The notes beneath the pieces were generated by a model. The model worked only from the letters and a program-made list of their open reading frames with translations. It did not search any database and was not told the DNA's origin. Position numbers and translations under genes: made by a program. 64,000 bases of DNA from Pseudomonas lurida (GTDB lineage Bacteria; Pseudomonadota; Gammaproteobacteria; Pseudomonadales; Pseudomonadaceae): the NCBI RefSeq assembly GCF_013522705.1, contig NZ_JAAMRE010000002.1, positions 186,001 through 250,000 on the forward strand, given 5' to 3'. Positions 45,172-55,434 of this stretch are shown piece after piece. The first letter of the stretch is position 1, and each line of letters opens with the position of its first letter.

Positions 45172-45795
45172 TCAACGCTTGGGCAGATAAACCGGCAAAT
45201 ACAGCCCCACATACGCATCGAACACGCGCATCCCTTCCTCGGCCATGCGCGGCGTGATCAGCCCATGCTGATGCACCGAGCGCGCATACACGCGGTCGCT
45301 CAACTCCAGCGCCAGGGCGAACACATCCACATCGCTGGGCAGTGTCGGCAGCTCGAAATGGCGGTTGAACACCTTGAACATCAGATCGCCCAGTTCCAGA
45401 TCATGCTGGCGGTCGGCCTGGGTCACTTCGGTGAGGCCATGCTGCGCCAGGATCAACTGGCGCGCGGCGGCGTCCTGGTCGTAGATGGTGAGCATGCGTT
45501 GCTCGACAATGCAGGACAGGTCGCGCCATTGCTTGAGGCATTCATGGTCGATGGGGGCCTGAATCGCCGCGCGAAACGCCCCATGCACATCGGCCGTCAA
45601 AGCCTCCAGCAGCGCCGGCACACCGGCGAAAAAGTGATACACCGACGACGGAGGAATCTGCGCGCGTTCGGCCACGCTGTAGATCGACAAACCTGCCACC
45701 CCTTCGGCGGCCAGCAGGGTGCGGGCGGCGTCCAGAATCGCATCGATCCGGGCCTGACTGCGGGCGCGGGGTTTGCGAGGGGCGGTAGCGGTCAT
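45172..45795 (-). CDS. TetR-family transcriptional regulator
   Basis: A 207-residue repressor-type protein. The N-terminal helix-turn-helix (about 15-60) reads RIDAILDAARTLLAAEGVAG, then YSVAERAQIPPSSVYHFFAG. The C-terminal ligand domain has no recognised features. AGGAG precedes the ATG. A REPIN lies on each side (45075-45146 and 45860-45932). Its target is unknown: it converges on ssuF and is co-oriented with spuI but separated from it by a terminator. Confidence 0.93.
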   Translation of the reverse strand: MTATAPRKPRARSQARIDAILDAARTLLAAEGVAGLSIYSVAERAQIPPSSVYHFFAGVPALLEALTADVHGAFRAAIQAPIDHECLKQWRDLSCIVEQRMLTIYDQDAAARQLILAQHGLTEVTQADRQHDLELGDLMFKVFNRHFELPTLPSDVDVFALALELSDRVYARSVHQHGLITPRMAEEGMRVFDAYVGLYLPVYLPKR

Positions 45796-45859
45796 GGAAG
45801 TCTCCTACAAGGCAGCGGGCATTGTATGAGCAGGAATCTGTGTTGTCTGCCAGGCAGCT

Positions 45860-45932
45860 ATCGGGGGCAAGCCCCCTCCCACATTCTGAAAGCATTCACT
45901 GGTCAAAATGTGGGAGGGGGTTTGCCCCCGAT
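45860..45932. repeat. REPIN: two inverted REP elements
   Basis: ATCGGGGGCAAGCCCCCTCC at 45860 (ending CCACAT at 45884) and TGTGGGAGGGGGTTTGCCCC at 45909 (to 45932) are inverted copies with a 24-base spacer. The right arm has one C-to-T change (GGTTTG). Confidence 0.9.
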
Positions 45933-45964
45933 AAGACCGACCCGGTCTCTCAGAACAGACCCAT

Positions 45965-46003
45965 AAAAAAACGCCACAGACCCAAAGCCTGTGGCGTTTT
46001 TTT
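45965..46003. terminator. Bidirectional terminator downstream of spuI
   Basis: AAAAAACGCCACAG and CTGTGGCGTTTTTTT form a hairpin with a loop of about 10 bases, with A- and T-runs on both strands. It lies 14 bases beyond the spuI stop. Confidence 0.9.
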
Positions 46004-46017
46004 ATCGCCGCAACCGC

Positions 46018-47394
46018 TTACACGGTATGCAGGTACCAGTTGTACTCAAGGTCGGAGATGGAGTGTTCGAACTCTTCCAGCTCACTTTCCTTGCAGGCGA
46101 CGAAGATGTCGATGTACTTCGGATCGATGTACTTGGCCATCACCTCGCTGTCGTCCAACTCGCGCAGGGCATCGCGCAGGTTGTTCGGCAGGCTCTGCTC
46201 GTTCTGCTCGTAGCTGTTGCCTTCCACCGGTGCGCCAGGCTCGATCTTGTTGGTCAGGCCGTGGTGCACGCCTGCCAGGACCGAAGCCATCAGCAGGTAA
46301 GGGTTGGCGTCGGCACCCGCTACGCGGTGTTCGATACGCACCGCATCGGCCGAGCCGGTCGGTACGCGAATCGCCACGGTACGGTTATCCAGACCCCAGC
46401 ACGGCGAGTTCGGCACGTAGAACTGTGCGCCGAAGCGGCGGTAGGAGTTGACGTTCGGGCACAGGAACGCCATCTGGGCGGGTAGGGTCTCCAGCACACC
46501 GCCGATCGCGTGACGCAATGCGGCGTTCTGCTCGGGATCCTCGCTGGCAAAGATGTTCTTGCCGTCCTTGTCCAGGATCGAAATGTGTACGTGCAAACCG
46601 TTGCCTGCCTGGCCTGGGTAAGGCTTGGCCATGAAGGTGGTGTCCATCTCATGGTCGTAGGCGATGTTCTTGATCAGGCGCTTGAGCAGTACTGCGTAGT
46701 CGCAGGCCTTGATCGGGTCGGCCACGTGGTGCAGGTTCACTTCGAACTGCGCCGGGGCACTTTCCTTGACGATGGCGTCGGCCGGGATGCCTTGCTCTTT
46801 GGCACCTTCCAGAATGTCCTGGAGGCAGTCGACGTATTCGTCGAGGTCGTCGATCAGGTAGACCTGTGTCGAGTGCGGGCGTTTGCCGGAGATCGGCGAG
46901 CGGGGCGGTTGTGGTCGGCCGTTCACGTTCTCCTGATCGATCAGGTAGAACTCAAGCTCGAAGGCGGCGCAGATGGTCAGACCGAGGTCGTCGAATTTGC
47001 TGACAACCTGGCGTAGTACTTCGCGCGGATCGGCGAAGAAAGGTTCACCTTCCAGTTCGTGCATGGTCATCAGCAACTGCGCGGTAGGGCGCTTTTGCCA
47101 AGGTTCATTGCACAGGGTGTCGGGGATTGGATAACAGATTCGGTCAGCATCGCCGATGTCCAGACCCAGGCCGGTGCTTTCCACCGTCGAGCCGTTGATA
47201 TCCAGAGCAAATAAAGAGGCAGGCAGGTTAATGCCCTTCTCGTAAACCTTGTGGAGGCTGGTGCGTTCGATGCGCTTGCCGCGCACCACACCATTCATAT
47301 CCGCAATTAGAAGGTCTACGTACAGAACCTCAGGATGATCCTTAAGGAACGCGTTCGCTTCGTTAAGCTGAACGGCACGCGGGGGTACCGACAT
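46018..47394 (-). CDS. spuI: Gamma-glutamylpolyamine synthetase, SpuI/PauA type
   Basis: Glutamine-synthetase family ligase that joins glutamate to putrescine or related polyamines with ATP, the first step of gamma-glutamylation catabolism. It has 458 residues. Typical regions are VLYVDLLIADMNGVVRGKRI at the N-terminus, FELEFYLI (metal Glu), FEVNLHHV, NGLHVHISILD (metal His) and GADANPYLLMAS. It is divergent from a second family member (spuB) and has AAGGTG before the ATG. Which of SpuI and SpuB prefers which amine cannot be read from sequence. Confidence 0.93.
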   Translation of the reverse strand: MSVPPRAVQLNEANAFLKDHPEVLYVDLLIADMNGVVRGKRIERTSLHKVYEKGINLPASLFALDINGSTVESTGLGLDIGDADRICYPIPDTLCNEPWQKRPTAQLLMTMHELEGEPFFADPREVLRQVVSKFDDLGLTICAAFELEFYLIDQENVNGRPQPPRSPISGKRPHSTQVYLIDDLDEYVDCLQDILEGAKEQGIPADAIVKESAPAQFEVNLHHVADPIKACDYAVLLKRLIKNIAYDHEMDTTFMAKPYPGQAGNGLHVHISILDKDGKNIFASEDPEQNAALRHAIGGVLETLPAQMAFLCPNVNSYRRFGAQFYVPNSPCWGLDNRTVAIRVPTGSADAVRIEHRVAGADANPYLLMASVLAGVHHGLTNKIEPGAPVEGNSYEQNEQSLPNNLRDALRELDDSEVMAKYIDPKYIDIFVACKESELEEFEHSISDLEYNWYLHTV

Positions 47395-47420
47395 GATGCA
47401 ACACCTTTGTTGTTAAAAAT

Positions 47421-47452
47421 ATCAATCATTGATCTTTTCTGGTTTCAGTCAA
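47421..47452 (-). promoter_or_regulatory. spuI promoter candidate with palindrome over the -10 region
   Basis: On the minus strand TTGACT (47447-47452) is followed after 17 bases by ATGATT (47424-47429). The -10 is weak, and it lies inside the perfect palindrome ATCAATCATTGAT (47421-47433), a good place for an operator. The promoter is about 30 bases from the spuI ATG. Confidence 0.45.
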
Positions 47453-47672
47453 CCCGAACGGCATGCCGAAGTCAAGCGAGGCCTTTTTTGCCCTAAAAAA
47501 GCGCCGTGACGGCTTTTTTGGGGCTTTTCGGGGCGTTTTTTTCGCTTTGACCGGCTTGGGTACCGCAGGCTTGAGCGGGCCGTGTTGTATTTTTTACGGG
47601 GGTGTTGTGTAAAAAAATGAACAAGGCTAAGCTCGATTCAAACCCATAACAGCAATAATACCGGGGTGCTTC

Positions 47673-47858
47673 ATGTCTCGCCTGCCGCCAATCGGCGTCT
47701 CGGCCTGCTTCACACAGGCTTTGTCATCTGTTCGTTCTTCCTGCGTGAATGCCCATGCCCCGGCCATTATTCTTGACGCCTCGGCCGACCTCTTTTTCCC
47801 CCCTTCACTCACCTCGCCTTCGCCCCTGAAGGGCGCCGACCCTGGGTGCCGCTCATGA
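47673..47858 (+). pseudogene. spuA: Probable spuA (gamma-glutamyl-GABA hydrolase) remnant
   Basis: The frame begins MSRLPPIGVSACFTQALSSV. Pseudomonas SpuA/PuuD-type class I amidotransferases begin, as I recall, with MSRLP-IGV-AC-Q. After about 15 codons the similarity stops, and the frame ends at 61 codons instead of about 250. The catalytic Cys nucleophile and His-Glu regions are missing. The CATG start and AT-rich upstream stretch look intact, so this seems to be a gene whose body was deleted. A chance match over a dozen residues cannot be excluded. Confidence 0.5.
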
Positions 47859-48002
47859 TTCTGCACAAGTTTGGCGTGAGGAATGCATCTGCGCTCCAAA
47901 TGGCAGGTAAGCTCCTACCCTGAGTGAAGAAACGACGCGGATGCTGCGTCAACCAACGCCTGGCCTTTAATGGATGCCAGGAAACCCAGCCCAGAGGCAT
48001 TT

Positions 48003-49361
48003 ATGAGTAACAACCTCGACCAGCTCACCGATTGGTTGAAAGACCACAAGATCACAGAAGTCGAATGCATGATTGGCGACCTCACCGGTATCACCCGGGG
48101 CAAAATCTCGCCGACCAACAAGTTCATCGCCGAAAAAGGCATGCGCCTGCCCGAGAGCGTTCTGCTGCAGACCGTGACCGGCGACTATGTCGAAGACGAC
48201 ATCTATTACGAACTGCTCGACCCGGCCGATATCGACATGATCTGCCGCCCCGACCAGAACGCGGTATTCCTGGTGCCCTGGGCCATCGAGCCCACCGCCC
48301 AGGTGATCCACGATACCTACGACAAGCAAGGCAACCCCATCGAGCTGTCGCCGCGCAACGTGCTCAAGAAAGTCCTCAAGCTCTATGCCGACAAAGGCTG
48401 GCAGCCCATCGTGGCGCCGGAGATGGAGTTCTACCTGACCAAGCGCTGCGAAGACCCGGACTTTCCGCTGCAACCGCCGATCGGCCGCTCTGGGCGCCCG
48501 GAAACCGGTCGCCAGTCCTTCTCTATAGAAGCGGCCAACGAATTCGACCCGCTGTTCGAAGACGTCTACGACTGGTGCGAGCTGCAGGAACTGGACCTCG
48601 ATACCCTCATTCATGAAGACGGCACGGCGCAGATGGAAATCAACTTCCGTCATGGCGATGCGCTGTCCCTGGCCGACCAGATCCTGGTGTTCAAGCGCAC
48701 CATGCGTGAAGCCGCACTCAAGCACGACGTGGCCGCCACCTTCATGGCCAAGCCGATGACCGGTGAGCCCGGCAGCGCCATGCACCTGCACCAGAGCATC
48801 ATCGACATCGCCACCGGCAAGAACGTCTTCTCCAATGAAGACGGGACCATGAGCGAGCTGTTTCTCAACCACATCGGTGGCCTGCAGAAATTCATCCCTG
48901 AGTTGCTGCCATTGTTTGCACCCAATGTGAACTCGTTCCGCCGCTTCCTGCCCGATACGTCGGCGCCGGTGAACGTGGAATGGGGCGAAGAAAACCGTAC
49001 CGTGGGCCTGCGCGTGCCGGACGCCGGCCCGCAGAACCGTCGTGTGGAAAACCGCCTGCCGGGCGCCGATGCCAACCCGTACCTGGCGATTGCCGCCAGC
49101 CTGTTATGCGGCTACATCGGCATGGTCGAAGGCCATAAGCCGAGCGCTCCCGTGGTAGGCCGTGGTTACGAGCGGCGCAACCTGCGCCTGCCGTTGACCA
49201 TCGAAGACGCCCTGGAACGCATGGAAAACAGCAAGACCATCGAGAAATACCTGGGGCACAAATTCATCACAGGCTACGTCGCGGTCAAGCGGGCCGAGCA
49301 TGAAAACTTCAAGCGCGTCATCAGTTCGTGGGAGCGGGAATTCCTGCTCTTCGCCGTCTGA
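48003..49361 (+). CDS. spuB: Gamma-glutamylpolyamine synthetase, SpuB type
   Basis: Second glutamine-synthetase family ligase of the polyamine cluster, 452 residues. Motifs are VECMIGDLTGITRGKISPTN at the N-terminus, PEMEFYLTKR (metal Glu), AQMEINFRHGDAL, GSAMHLHQSIID (metal His) and GADANPYLAIAAS. The ATG at 48003 follows AGAGGCATTT and matches relatives; a frame open to 47970 adds 11 residues without support. spuC follows after 58 bases in the same direction, so spuBC and the uptake genes probably form a polyamine-induced unit. Confidence 0.93.
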   Translation: MSNNLDQLTDWLKDHKITEVECMIGDLTGITRGKISPTNKFIAEKGMRLPESVLLQTVTGDYVEDDIYYELLDPADIDMICRPDQNAVFLVPWAIEPTAQVIHDTYDKQGNPIELSPRNVLKKVLKLYADKGWQPIVAPEMEFYLTKRCEDPDFPLQPPIGRSGRPETGRQSFSIEAANEFDPLFEDVYDWCELQELDLDTLIHEDGTAQMEINFRHGDALSLADQILVFKRTMREAALKHDVAATFMAKPMTGEPGSAMHLHQSIIDIATGKNVFSNEDGTMSELFLNHIGGLQKFIPELLPLFAPNVNSFRRFLPDTSAPVNVEWGEENRTVGLRVPDAGPQNRRVENRLPGADANPYLAIAASLLCGYIGMVEGHKPSAPVVGRGYERRNLRLPLTIEDALERMENSKTIEKYLGHKFITGYVAVKRAEHENFKRVISSWEREFLLFAV

Positions 49362-49419
49362 TGCGCCGGGCGCGCGGGGCAACCCGCGCGCCCTTCACTG
49401 AAAAGTCTAGGAGATTGGT

Positions 49420-50784
49420 ATGTCCAGCAACAACCCGCAAACCCGTGAATGGCAAGCCTTGAGCAGTGATCACCACCTGGCGCCGTTCAGCGACTTCAAG
49501 CAATTGAAAGAGAAAGGCCCGCGCATCATTACCAAAGCCCACGGCGTGTACCTGTGGGACAGCGAAGGCAACAAGATCCTCGACGGCATGGCCGGCCTGT
49601 GGTGCGTGGCGATCGGTTACGGTCGCGATGAACTGGCCGACGCCGCCGCCAAACAGATGAAAGAGCTGCCGTACTACAACCTGTTCTTCCAGACCGCTCA
49701 CCCGCCGGTGCTGGAACTGGCCAAAGCCATTTCCGACATCGCGCCGGCCGGCATGAACCACGTGTTCTTCACCGGTTCCGGCTCCGAAGGCAACGACACC
49801 ATGTTGCGCATGGTCCGCCACTACTGGGCGATCAAGGGCCAGCCGAACAAGAAAACCATCATCAGCCGCAAAAATGGCTACCACGGGTCCACCGTGGCCG
49901 GCGCCAGCCTGGGCGGCATGACCTATATGCACGAGCAGGGCGACTTGCCGATCCCGGGCATTGTCCATATCGCCCAGCCGTACTGGTTCGGCGAAGGCGG
50001 CGACATGAGCCCCGAAGAGTTCGGTGTGTGGGCCGCCAACCAGCTTGAAGAAAAGATCCTGGAAGTGGGCGTGGATAACGTCGGTGCGTTTATTGCCGAA
50101 CCGATCCAGGGCGCCGGCGGTGTGATCGTGCCGCCCGAGACCTACTGGCCGCGCATCAAAGAGATTCTGGCCAAGTACGACATTCTGTTTATCGCCGACG
50201 AAGTGATCTGCGGCTTCGGACGTACCGGCGAGTGGTTCGGTAGCGATTTCTATGGCCTCAAGCCGCACATGATGACCATCGCCAAGGGCCTGACCTCGGG
50301 GTACATCCCCATGGGTGGCCTGATCGTGCGCGATGACGTGGTGGCCGTGCTCAACGAAGGCGGCGATTTCAACCATGGCTTCACCTACTCCGGTCACCCG
50401 GTGGCGGCGGCGGTGGCGTTGGAAAACATCCGCATCATGCGCGATGAACAGATTGTTAAACGTGTGCATGACGAAACGGCACCCTATTTGCAGAAACGTC
50501 TGAGGGAGCTGGCGGATCACCCTCTGGTAGGTGAAGTGCGTGGCGTCGGCATGCTCGGTGCGATTGAACTGGTGCAGGACAAGGCCACGCGCAAGCGTTA
50601 CGAGGGCAGGGGTGCAGGCATGATCTGCCGCACGTTCTGCTTCGAAAATGGCCTGATCATGCGCGCCGTGGGCGACACCATGATCATTTCGCCGCCACTG
50701 GTGATCAGCAAGGCGCAAATCGACGAACTGGTCACCAAGGCTCGCCAGTGCCTGGACCTGACTTTGGCGGCATTGCAGGGCTAA
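49420..50784 (+). CDS. spuC: Polyamine:pyruvate transaminase SpuC
   Basis: Class III PLP aminotransferase that moves the amino group of putrescine or related amines to pyruvate. It has 454 residues. The PLP lysine lies in MMTIAKGLTSGYIPMGG near residue 288, with the preceding IADEVICGFGRTGEWFG (PLP Asp), FFTGSGSEGNDTMLRMVRHY near residue 115 and the conserved GYHGST. Full length, no defect. AGGAG precedes the ATG. spuD follows after 167 bases, with a possible separate promoter there. Confidence 0.95.
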   Translation: MSSNNPQTREWQALSSDHHLAPFSDFKQLKEKGPRIITKAHGVYLWDSEGNKILDGMAGLWCVAIGYGRDELADAAAKQMKELPYYNLFFQTAHPPVLELAKAISDIAPAGMNHVFFTGSGSEGNDTMLRMVRHYWAIKGQPNKKTIISRKNGYHGSTVAGASLGGMTYMHEQGDLPIPGIVHIAQPYWFGEGGDMSPEEFGVWAANQLEEKILEVGVDNVGAFIAEPIQGAGGVIVPPETYWPRIKEILAKYDILFIADEVICGFGRTGEWFGSDFYGLKPHMMTIAKGLTSGYIPMGGLIVRDDVVAVLNEGGDFNHGFTYSGHPVAAAVALENIRIMRDEQIVKRVHDETAPYLQKRLRELADHPLVGEVRGVGMLGAIELVQDKATRKRYEGRGAGMICRTFCFENGLIMRAVGDTMIISPPLVISKAQIDELVTKARQCLDLTLAALQG

Positions 50785-50951
50785 ATGCTAGGCTCAGTGC
50801 GCAGTGCACCGAGCGGTTATAAATGTAGGGGCTTTGGTTGAAAGCCGGCCCCTGAACTTGCCAGACTGTCGCCCTGTTGTGTTGCCCTTTGGCTGGGCTG
50901 CGGAACATACATAGCGTGTGGCCCAAAAAAGAAAAATTGGAGCATTACCAA

Positions 50952-52061
50952 ATGAAGGCATTAGGTTTGAAGAACGCGGGCAAGACCCTCCTCGCCTTGT
51001 CCCTGATGGGCGCGATGGCGGGCGCGGCACAGGCGGACGATAAAGTGCTGCACGTCTACAACTGGTCCGATTACATCGCACCGGACACCATCGCCAACTT
51101 CGAAAAAGAGTCGGGCATCAAAGTGGTGTACGACGTGTTCGACAGCAACGAAACCCTGGAGGCCAAGTTGCTGGCCGGCAAGTCCGGGTATGACATCGTC
51201 GTACCGTCGAACAACTTCCTGGCCAAGCAGATCAAGGCCGGCGTTTATCAGGAGCTGGACAAGTCCAAGCTGTCCAACTACGACAACCTGAACAAGTCCC
51301 TGCTCAAGGCCGTGTCGGTCAGTGACCCGGACAACAAGCACGCCTTCCCTTACATGTGGGGCTCGATCGGCATCGGCTACAACCCGGAGAAGGTCAAGGC
51401 TGCGCTGGGCGTGGACAAGATCGACTCGTGGGACACGCTGCTCAAGCCTGAAAACATCGCCAAGCTCAAAAGCTGCGGCGTGAGCTTCCTCGATTCGCCA
51501 ACCGAAATGCTGCCGGTCGCACTGCATTACCTGGGCCTGCCGACGGACACCCAGAAAAAAGACGACCTGAAGAAAGCCGAAGAGCTGTTCCTGAAGATCC
51601 GTCCTTCGATCGGCTACTTCCACTCCTCCAAGTACATCTCCGACCTGGCCAACGGCAACATCTGCGTGGCCGTCGGTTACTCGGGTGACATCCAGCAGGC
51701 CAAGTCCCGCGCGGCTGAAGCCGGTGGCAAGGTCAAGGTGGCGTACGACATTCCTAAGGAAGGCGCCGGCAGTTTCTATGACATGGTCGCCATCCCTAAA
51801 GACGCCGAAAACGTCGACGCGGCCTACAAGTTCATGAACTACCTGCTCAAGCCGGATGTCATGGCGGCTATCACCAACAGCGTGCGTTTCCCTAACGGTA
51901 ACGAGAAGGCGACCGCACTGGTCGACAAGGACATTACCAGCGACCCGGGCATCTACCCATCGGCGGATGTGCAGGCCAAGCTCTATGCCATTGCCGACCT
52001 GCCGGCCGCGACCCAGCGTGAAATGACCCGCAGCTGGACCAAGATCAAGTCGGGCAAGTAA
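50952..52061 (+). CDS. spuD: SpuD, putrescine-type periplasmic binding protein
   Basis: Polyamine-binding protein of 369 residues, with a signal peptide (residues 1-27, cleaved after AQA) and the mature start [19 protein letters not shown]. It has the PotF-family segments [35 protein letters not shown] and the ligand-pocket Trp in [13 protein letters not shown]. In P. aeruginosa SpuD prefers putrescine and SpuE spermidine. TTGGAG precedes the ATG at 50952; the longer frame from 50877 lacks a signal peptide start. Confidence 0.94.
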   Translation: MKALGLKNAGKTLLALSLMGAMAGAAQADDKVLHVYNWSDYIAPDTIANFEKESGIKVVYDVFDSNETLEAKLLAGKSGYDIVVPSNNFLAKQIKAGVYQELDKSKLSNYDNLNKSLLKAVSVSDPDNKHAFPYMWGSIGIGYNPEKVKAALGVDKIDSWDTLLKPENIAKLKSCGVSFLDSPTEMLPVALHYLGLPTDTQKKDDLKKAEELFLKIRPSIGYFHSSKYISDLANGNICVAVGYSGDIQQAKSRAAEAGGKVKVAYDIPKEGAGSFYDMVAIPKDAENVDAAYKFMNYLLKPDVMAAITNSVRFPNGNEKATALVDKDITSDPGIYPSADVQAKLYAIADLPAATQREMTRSWTKIKSGK

Positions 52062-52072
52062 GCCTTAAAACC

Positions 52073-52102
52073 TGTGGGAGGGGGCTGGTCCCCTCCCGCA
52101 CA
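52073..52102. repeat. Single REP hairpin between spuD and spuE
   Basis: TGTGGGAGGGGGCTGGTCCC and CTCCCGCACA form one hairpin 11 bases after the spuD stop. It may stabilise the spuD message 3' end and lower read-through into spuE. A second small hairpin (TTGTTGCCGGGCAACAA) lies near 52164-52180. Confidence 0.75.
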
Positions 52103-52200
52103 TTAATTAAATGACAGAAAGTTTTGCCGGATCGGTTTATCGAGGGTAAGTTGCGCGCCGGTTTTGTTGCCGGGCAACAACTTTGGGCCCAACTATTTAA

Positions 52201-53307
<1,107 letters not shown>

Positions 53308-53323
53308 GGCTCAAACTATCCTG

Positions 53324-53361
53324 GGTTCGCCCGCCTCGGGCGAACCGCACTCTGTTTTTTT
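53324..53361 (+). terminator. Terminator or attenuator between spuE and spuF
   Basis: GGTTCGCCCG and CGGGCGAACC form a perfect 10-bp stem with a CCT loop, followed eight bases later by seven T. It lies inside the operon, 13 bases before the spuF ATG. The distance from stem to T-run makes it imperfect, so partial termination is more likely. Confidence 0.65.
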
Positions 53362-53374
53362 GGGAGTTTCGTAA

Positions 53375-54517
53375 ATGGCAGTTGCCTCCGGCGCCTACAA
53401 GAAAGCCCTCGAGGGCGACCAGACACCGAAGAAGGTGCTGGTCAAAATCGACCGGGTCACGAAGAAGTTCGACGAGACGATTGCCGTGGACGATGTGTCC
53501 CTGGAAATCAAGAAAGGCGAGATCTTCGCCTTGCTCGGCGGTTCGGGTTCGGGCAAGTCCACCTTGCTGCGCATGCTCGCAGGTTTCGAGCGTCCGACCG
53601 AGGGCCGCATTTACCTCGACGGTGTGGACATCACCGACATGCCGCCCTACGAGCGGCCGATCAACATGATGTTCCAGTCCTACGCCTTGTTCCCGCACAT
53701 GACCGTGGCGCAGAACATTGCGTTCGGCCTGCAGCAGGACAAGATCCCCAAGGCCGAGGTCGACGCCCGCGTGGCCGAGATGCTCAAGCTGGTGCAGATG
53801 AGCCAGTACGCCAAGCGTAAGCCGCACCAATTGTCCGGTGGTCAGCGCCAACGCGTGGCCCTGGCCCGCTCCCTGGCCAAACGCCCGAAACTGCTGCTGC
53901 TCGACGAGCCGATGGGCGCCCTCGATAAGAAACTGCGTTCGCAGATGCAGCTGGAACTGGTGGAAATCATCGAGCGCGTCGGCGTGACCTGTGTGATGGT
54001 GACCCACGACCAGGAAGAGGCCATGACCATGGCCGAGCGCATCGCGATCATGCACCTGGGCTGGATCGCGCAGATCGGCAGCCCGATCGACATCTACGAA
54101 ACGCCTACCAGCCGCCTGGTGTGCGAGTTCATCGGCAACGTCAACATCTTCGACACCCAGGTCGTGGATGATGCCGAGGGTCACGCCGTACTCAAGTGCG
54201 CCGACCTGGACCGCGATATCTACGTAGGCTACGGCATCGCCACGGCGGTGGAAGACAAGTCGGTGACGTATGCCATCCGCCCGGAAAAACTGCTGGTCAC
54301 TACCCAGATGCCGACCTGCGAACACAACTGGTCCAGCGGCAAGGTGCACGACATCGCCTACCTGGGCGGCCACTCGGTGTTCTACGTCGAGCTGCCCAGC
54401 GGCAAGCTGGTGCAATCGTTCGTGGCCAACGCCGAGCGCCGTGGCCAGCGTCCGACCTGGGGTGACCAGGTCTACGTGTGGTGGGAAGACGACAGCGGCG
54501 TGGTACTGCGCTCATGA
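53375..54517 (+). CDS. spuF: SpuF, polyamine ABC transporter ATP-binding protein
   Basis: A PotG/PotA-like ATPase of 380 residues, with Walker A LLGGSGSGKST near residue 56, signature LSGGQRQRVALARSL near 155, Walker B LLLLDEPMGALD, switch His in VMVTHDQEEAM, and a C-terminal TOBE-like regulatory domain (about 270-380). GGGAG precedes the ATG. Its stop overlaps the spuG start as ATGA. It energises uptake of amines delivered by SpuD and SpuE. Confidence 0.95.
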   Translation: MAVASGAYKKALEGDQTPKKVLVKIDRVTKKFDETIAVDDVSLEIKKGEIFALLGGSGSGKSTLLRMLAGFERPTEGRIYLDGVDITDMPPYERPINMMFQSYALFPHMTVAQNIAFGLQQDKIPKAEVDARVAEMLKLVQMSQYAKRKPHQLSGGQRQRVALARSLAKRPKLLLLDEPMGALDKKLRSQMQLELVEIIERVGVTCVMVTHDQEEAMTMAERIAIMHLGWIAQIGSPIDIYETPTSRLVCEFIGNVNIFDTQVVDDAEGHAVLKCADLDRDIYVGYGIATAVEDKSVTYAIRPEKLLVTTQMPTCEHNWSSGKVHDIAYLGGHSVFYVELPSGKLVQSFVANAERRGQRPTWGDQVYVWWEDDSGVVLRS

Positions 54518-55434
54518 ACATGAAGAAGTTCAAGCGGCGCTTGCACCGCATCGTCCCCAGCGGCAAGCAGGTGGTCATCGGGATTCCGTTCCTGTGGCTG
54601 TTCCTGTTCTTCGCCCTGCCTTTTTTTATCGTCCTGAAAATCAGCTTTGCCGAAGCCGATGTCGCGATCCCGCCGTACACCGAGATCTATACCTACGTTG
54701 AGCAGAAGCTGCAGGTGGTGCTCAACCTGGCCAACTACAGCCTGCTGGCAGGCGATGAGTTGTACATCTCGGCATACCTGGGCTCGCTGAAAATGGCGTT
54801 CTTCAGCACCCTGCTGTGCCTGCTGATCGGCTACCCGATGGCCTATGCCATTGCCACCGCGCGCAAAGAAATGCAGACCGTGCTGGTCCTGCTGATCATG
54901 ATGCCGACCTGGACGGCGATCCTGATCCGCGTCTATGCCTGGATGGGCATCCTCAGCAACAACGGTCTGCTCAATGGTTTCCTGATGTCCATGGGGTTGA
55001 TCAACGAGCCGCTGCAGATCCTCAACACCAACATTGCGGTGTATATCGGCGTGGTTTATTCCTACCTGCCGTTCATGATCCTGCCGCTGTACGCCAACCT
55101 GGTGAAGCACGACCAGAGCCTGCTGGAAGCCGCGTCGGACCTGGGGTCGACCACCTTCAACAGTTTCTGGAAGATCACCGTGCCGCTGTCCAAGAACGGC
55201 ATTATCGCCGGCTGCATGCTGGTGTTTATCCCGGTGGTGGGCGAGTTCGTGATCCCGGAACTGCTGGGCGGCCCGGAAACCCTGATGATCGGTAAAGTGC
55301 TGTGGCAGGAATTCTTCAATAACCGTGACTGGCCTGTGGCTTCTGCACTGGCGGTGGTGATGCTGGCGATCCTGATCGTGCCGATCATCCTGTTCAACCG
55401 CAGCCAAGCCAAAGAGATGGAGGGCAAGATATGA
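54514..55434 (+). CDS. spuG: SpuG, polyamine ABC transporter permease
   Basis: A PotH-like permease of about 306 residues with six helices and the EAA loop EAASDLGSTTFNSFWKITVP near residue 205. The ATG at 54514 overlaps the spuF stop; a second ATG at 54520 would shorten it by two residues. The stop overlaps the spuH start by four bases. The first helix (IGIPFLWLFLFFALPFFIVL) follows a basic leader. Confidence 0.94.
   Translation: MNMKKFKRRLHRIVPSGKQVVIGIPFLWLFLFFALPFFIVLKISFAEADVAIPPYTEIYTYVEQKLQVVLNLANYSLLAGDELYISAYLGSLKMAFFSTLLCLLIGYPMAYAIATARKEMQTVLVLLIMMPTWTAILIRVYAWMGILSNNGLLNGFLMSMGLINEPLQILNTNIAVYIGVVYSYLPFMILPLYANLVKHDQSLLEAASDLGSTTFNSFWKITVPLSKNGIIAGCMLVFIPVVGEFVIPELLGGPETLMIGKVLWQEFFNNRDWPVASALAVVMLAILIVPIILFNRSQAKEMEGKI

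Larger units (their letters stand above)
47395..48002. other. Divergent intergenic region spuI-spuB
   Basis: 608 bases. The left end holds the spuI promoter candidate with a palindrome. The middle (47460-47660) has G- and T-rich runs such as GGGGCTTTTCGGGGCG and TTTTTTACGGGGGTG. At 47673-47858 lies a short open frame that starts like SpuA. The right end provides the spuB ribosome-binding site (AGAGGC). No other gene or RNA is evident. Confidence 0.55.

Noticed and set aside
47627..47899. A 90-codon minus-strand frame in the spuI-spuB gap
   Set aside because: No ribosome-binding site or family features; it is antisense to the SpuA-like start.
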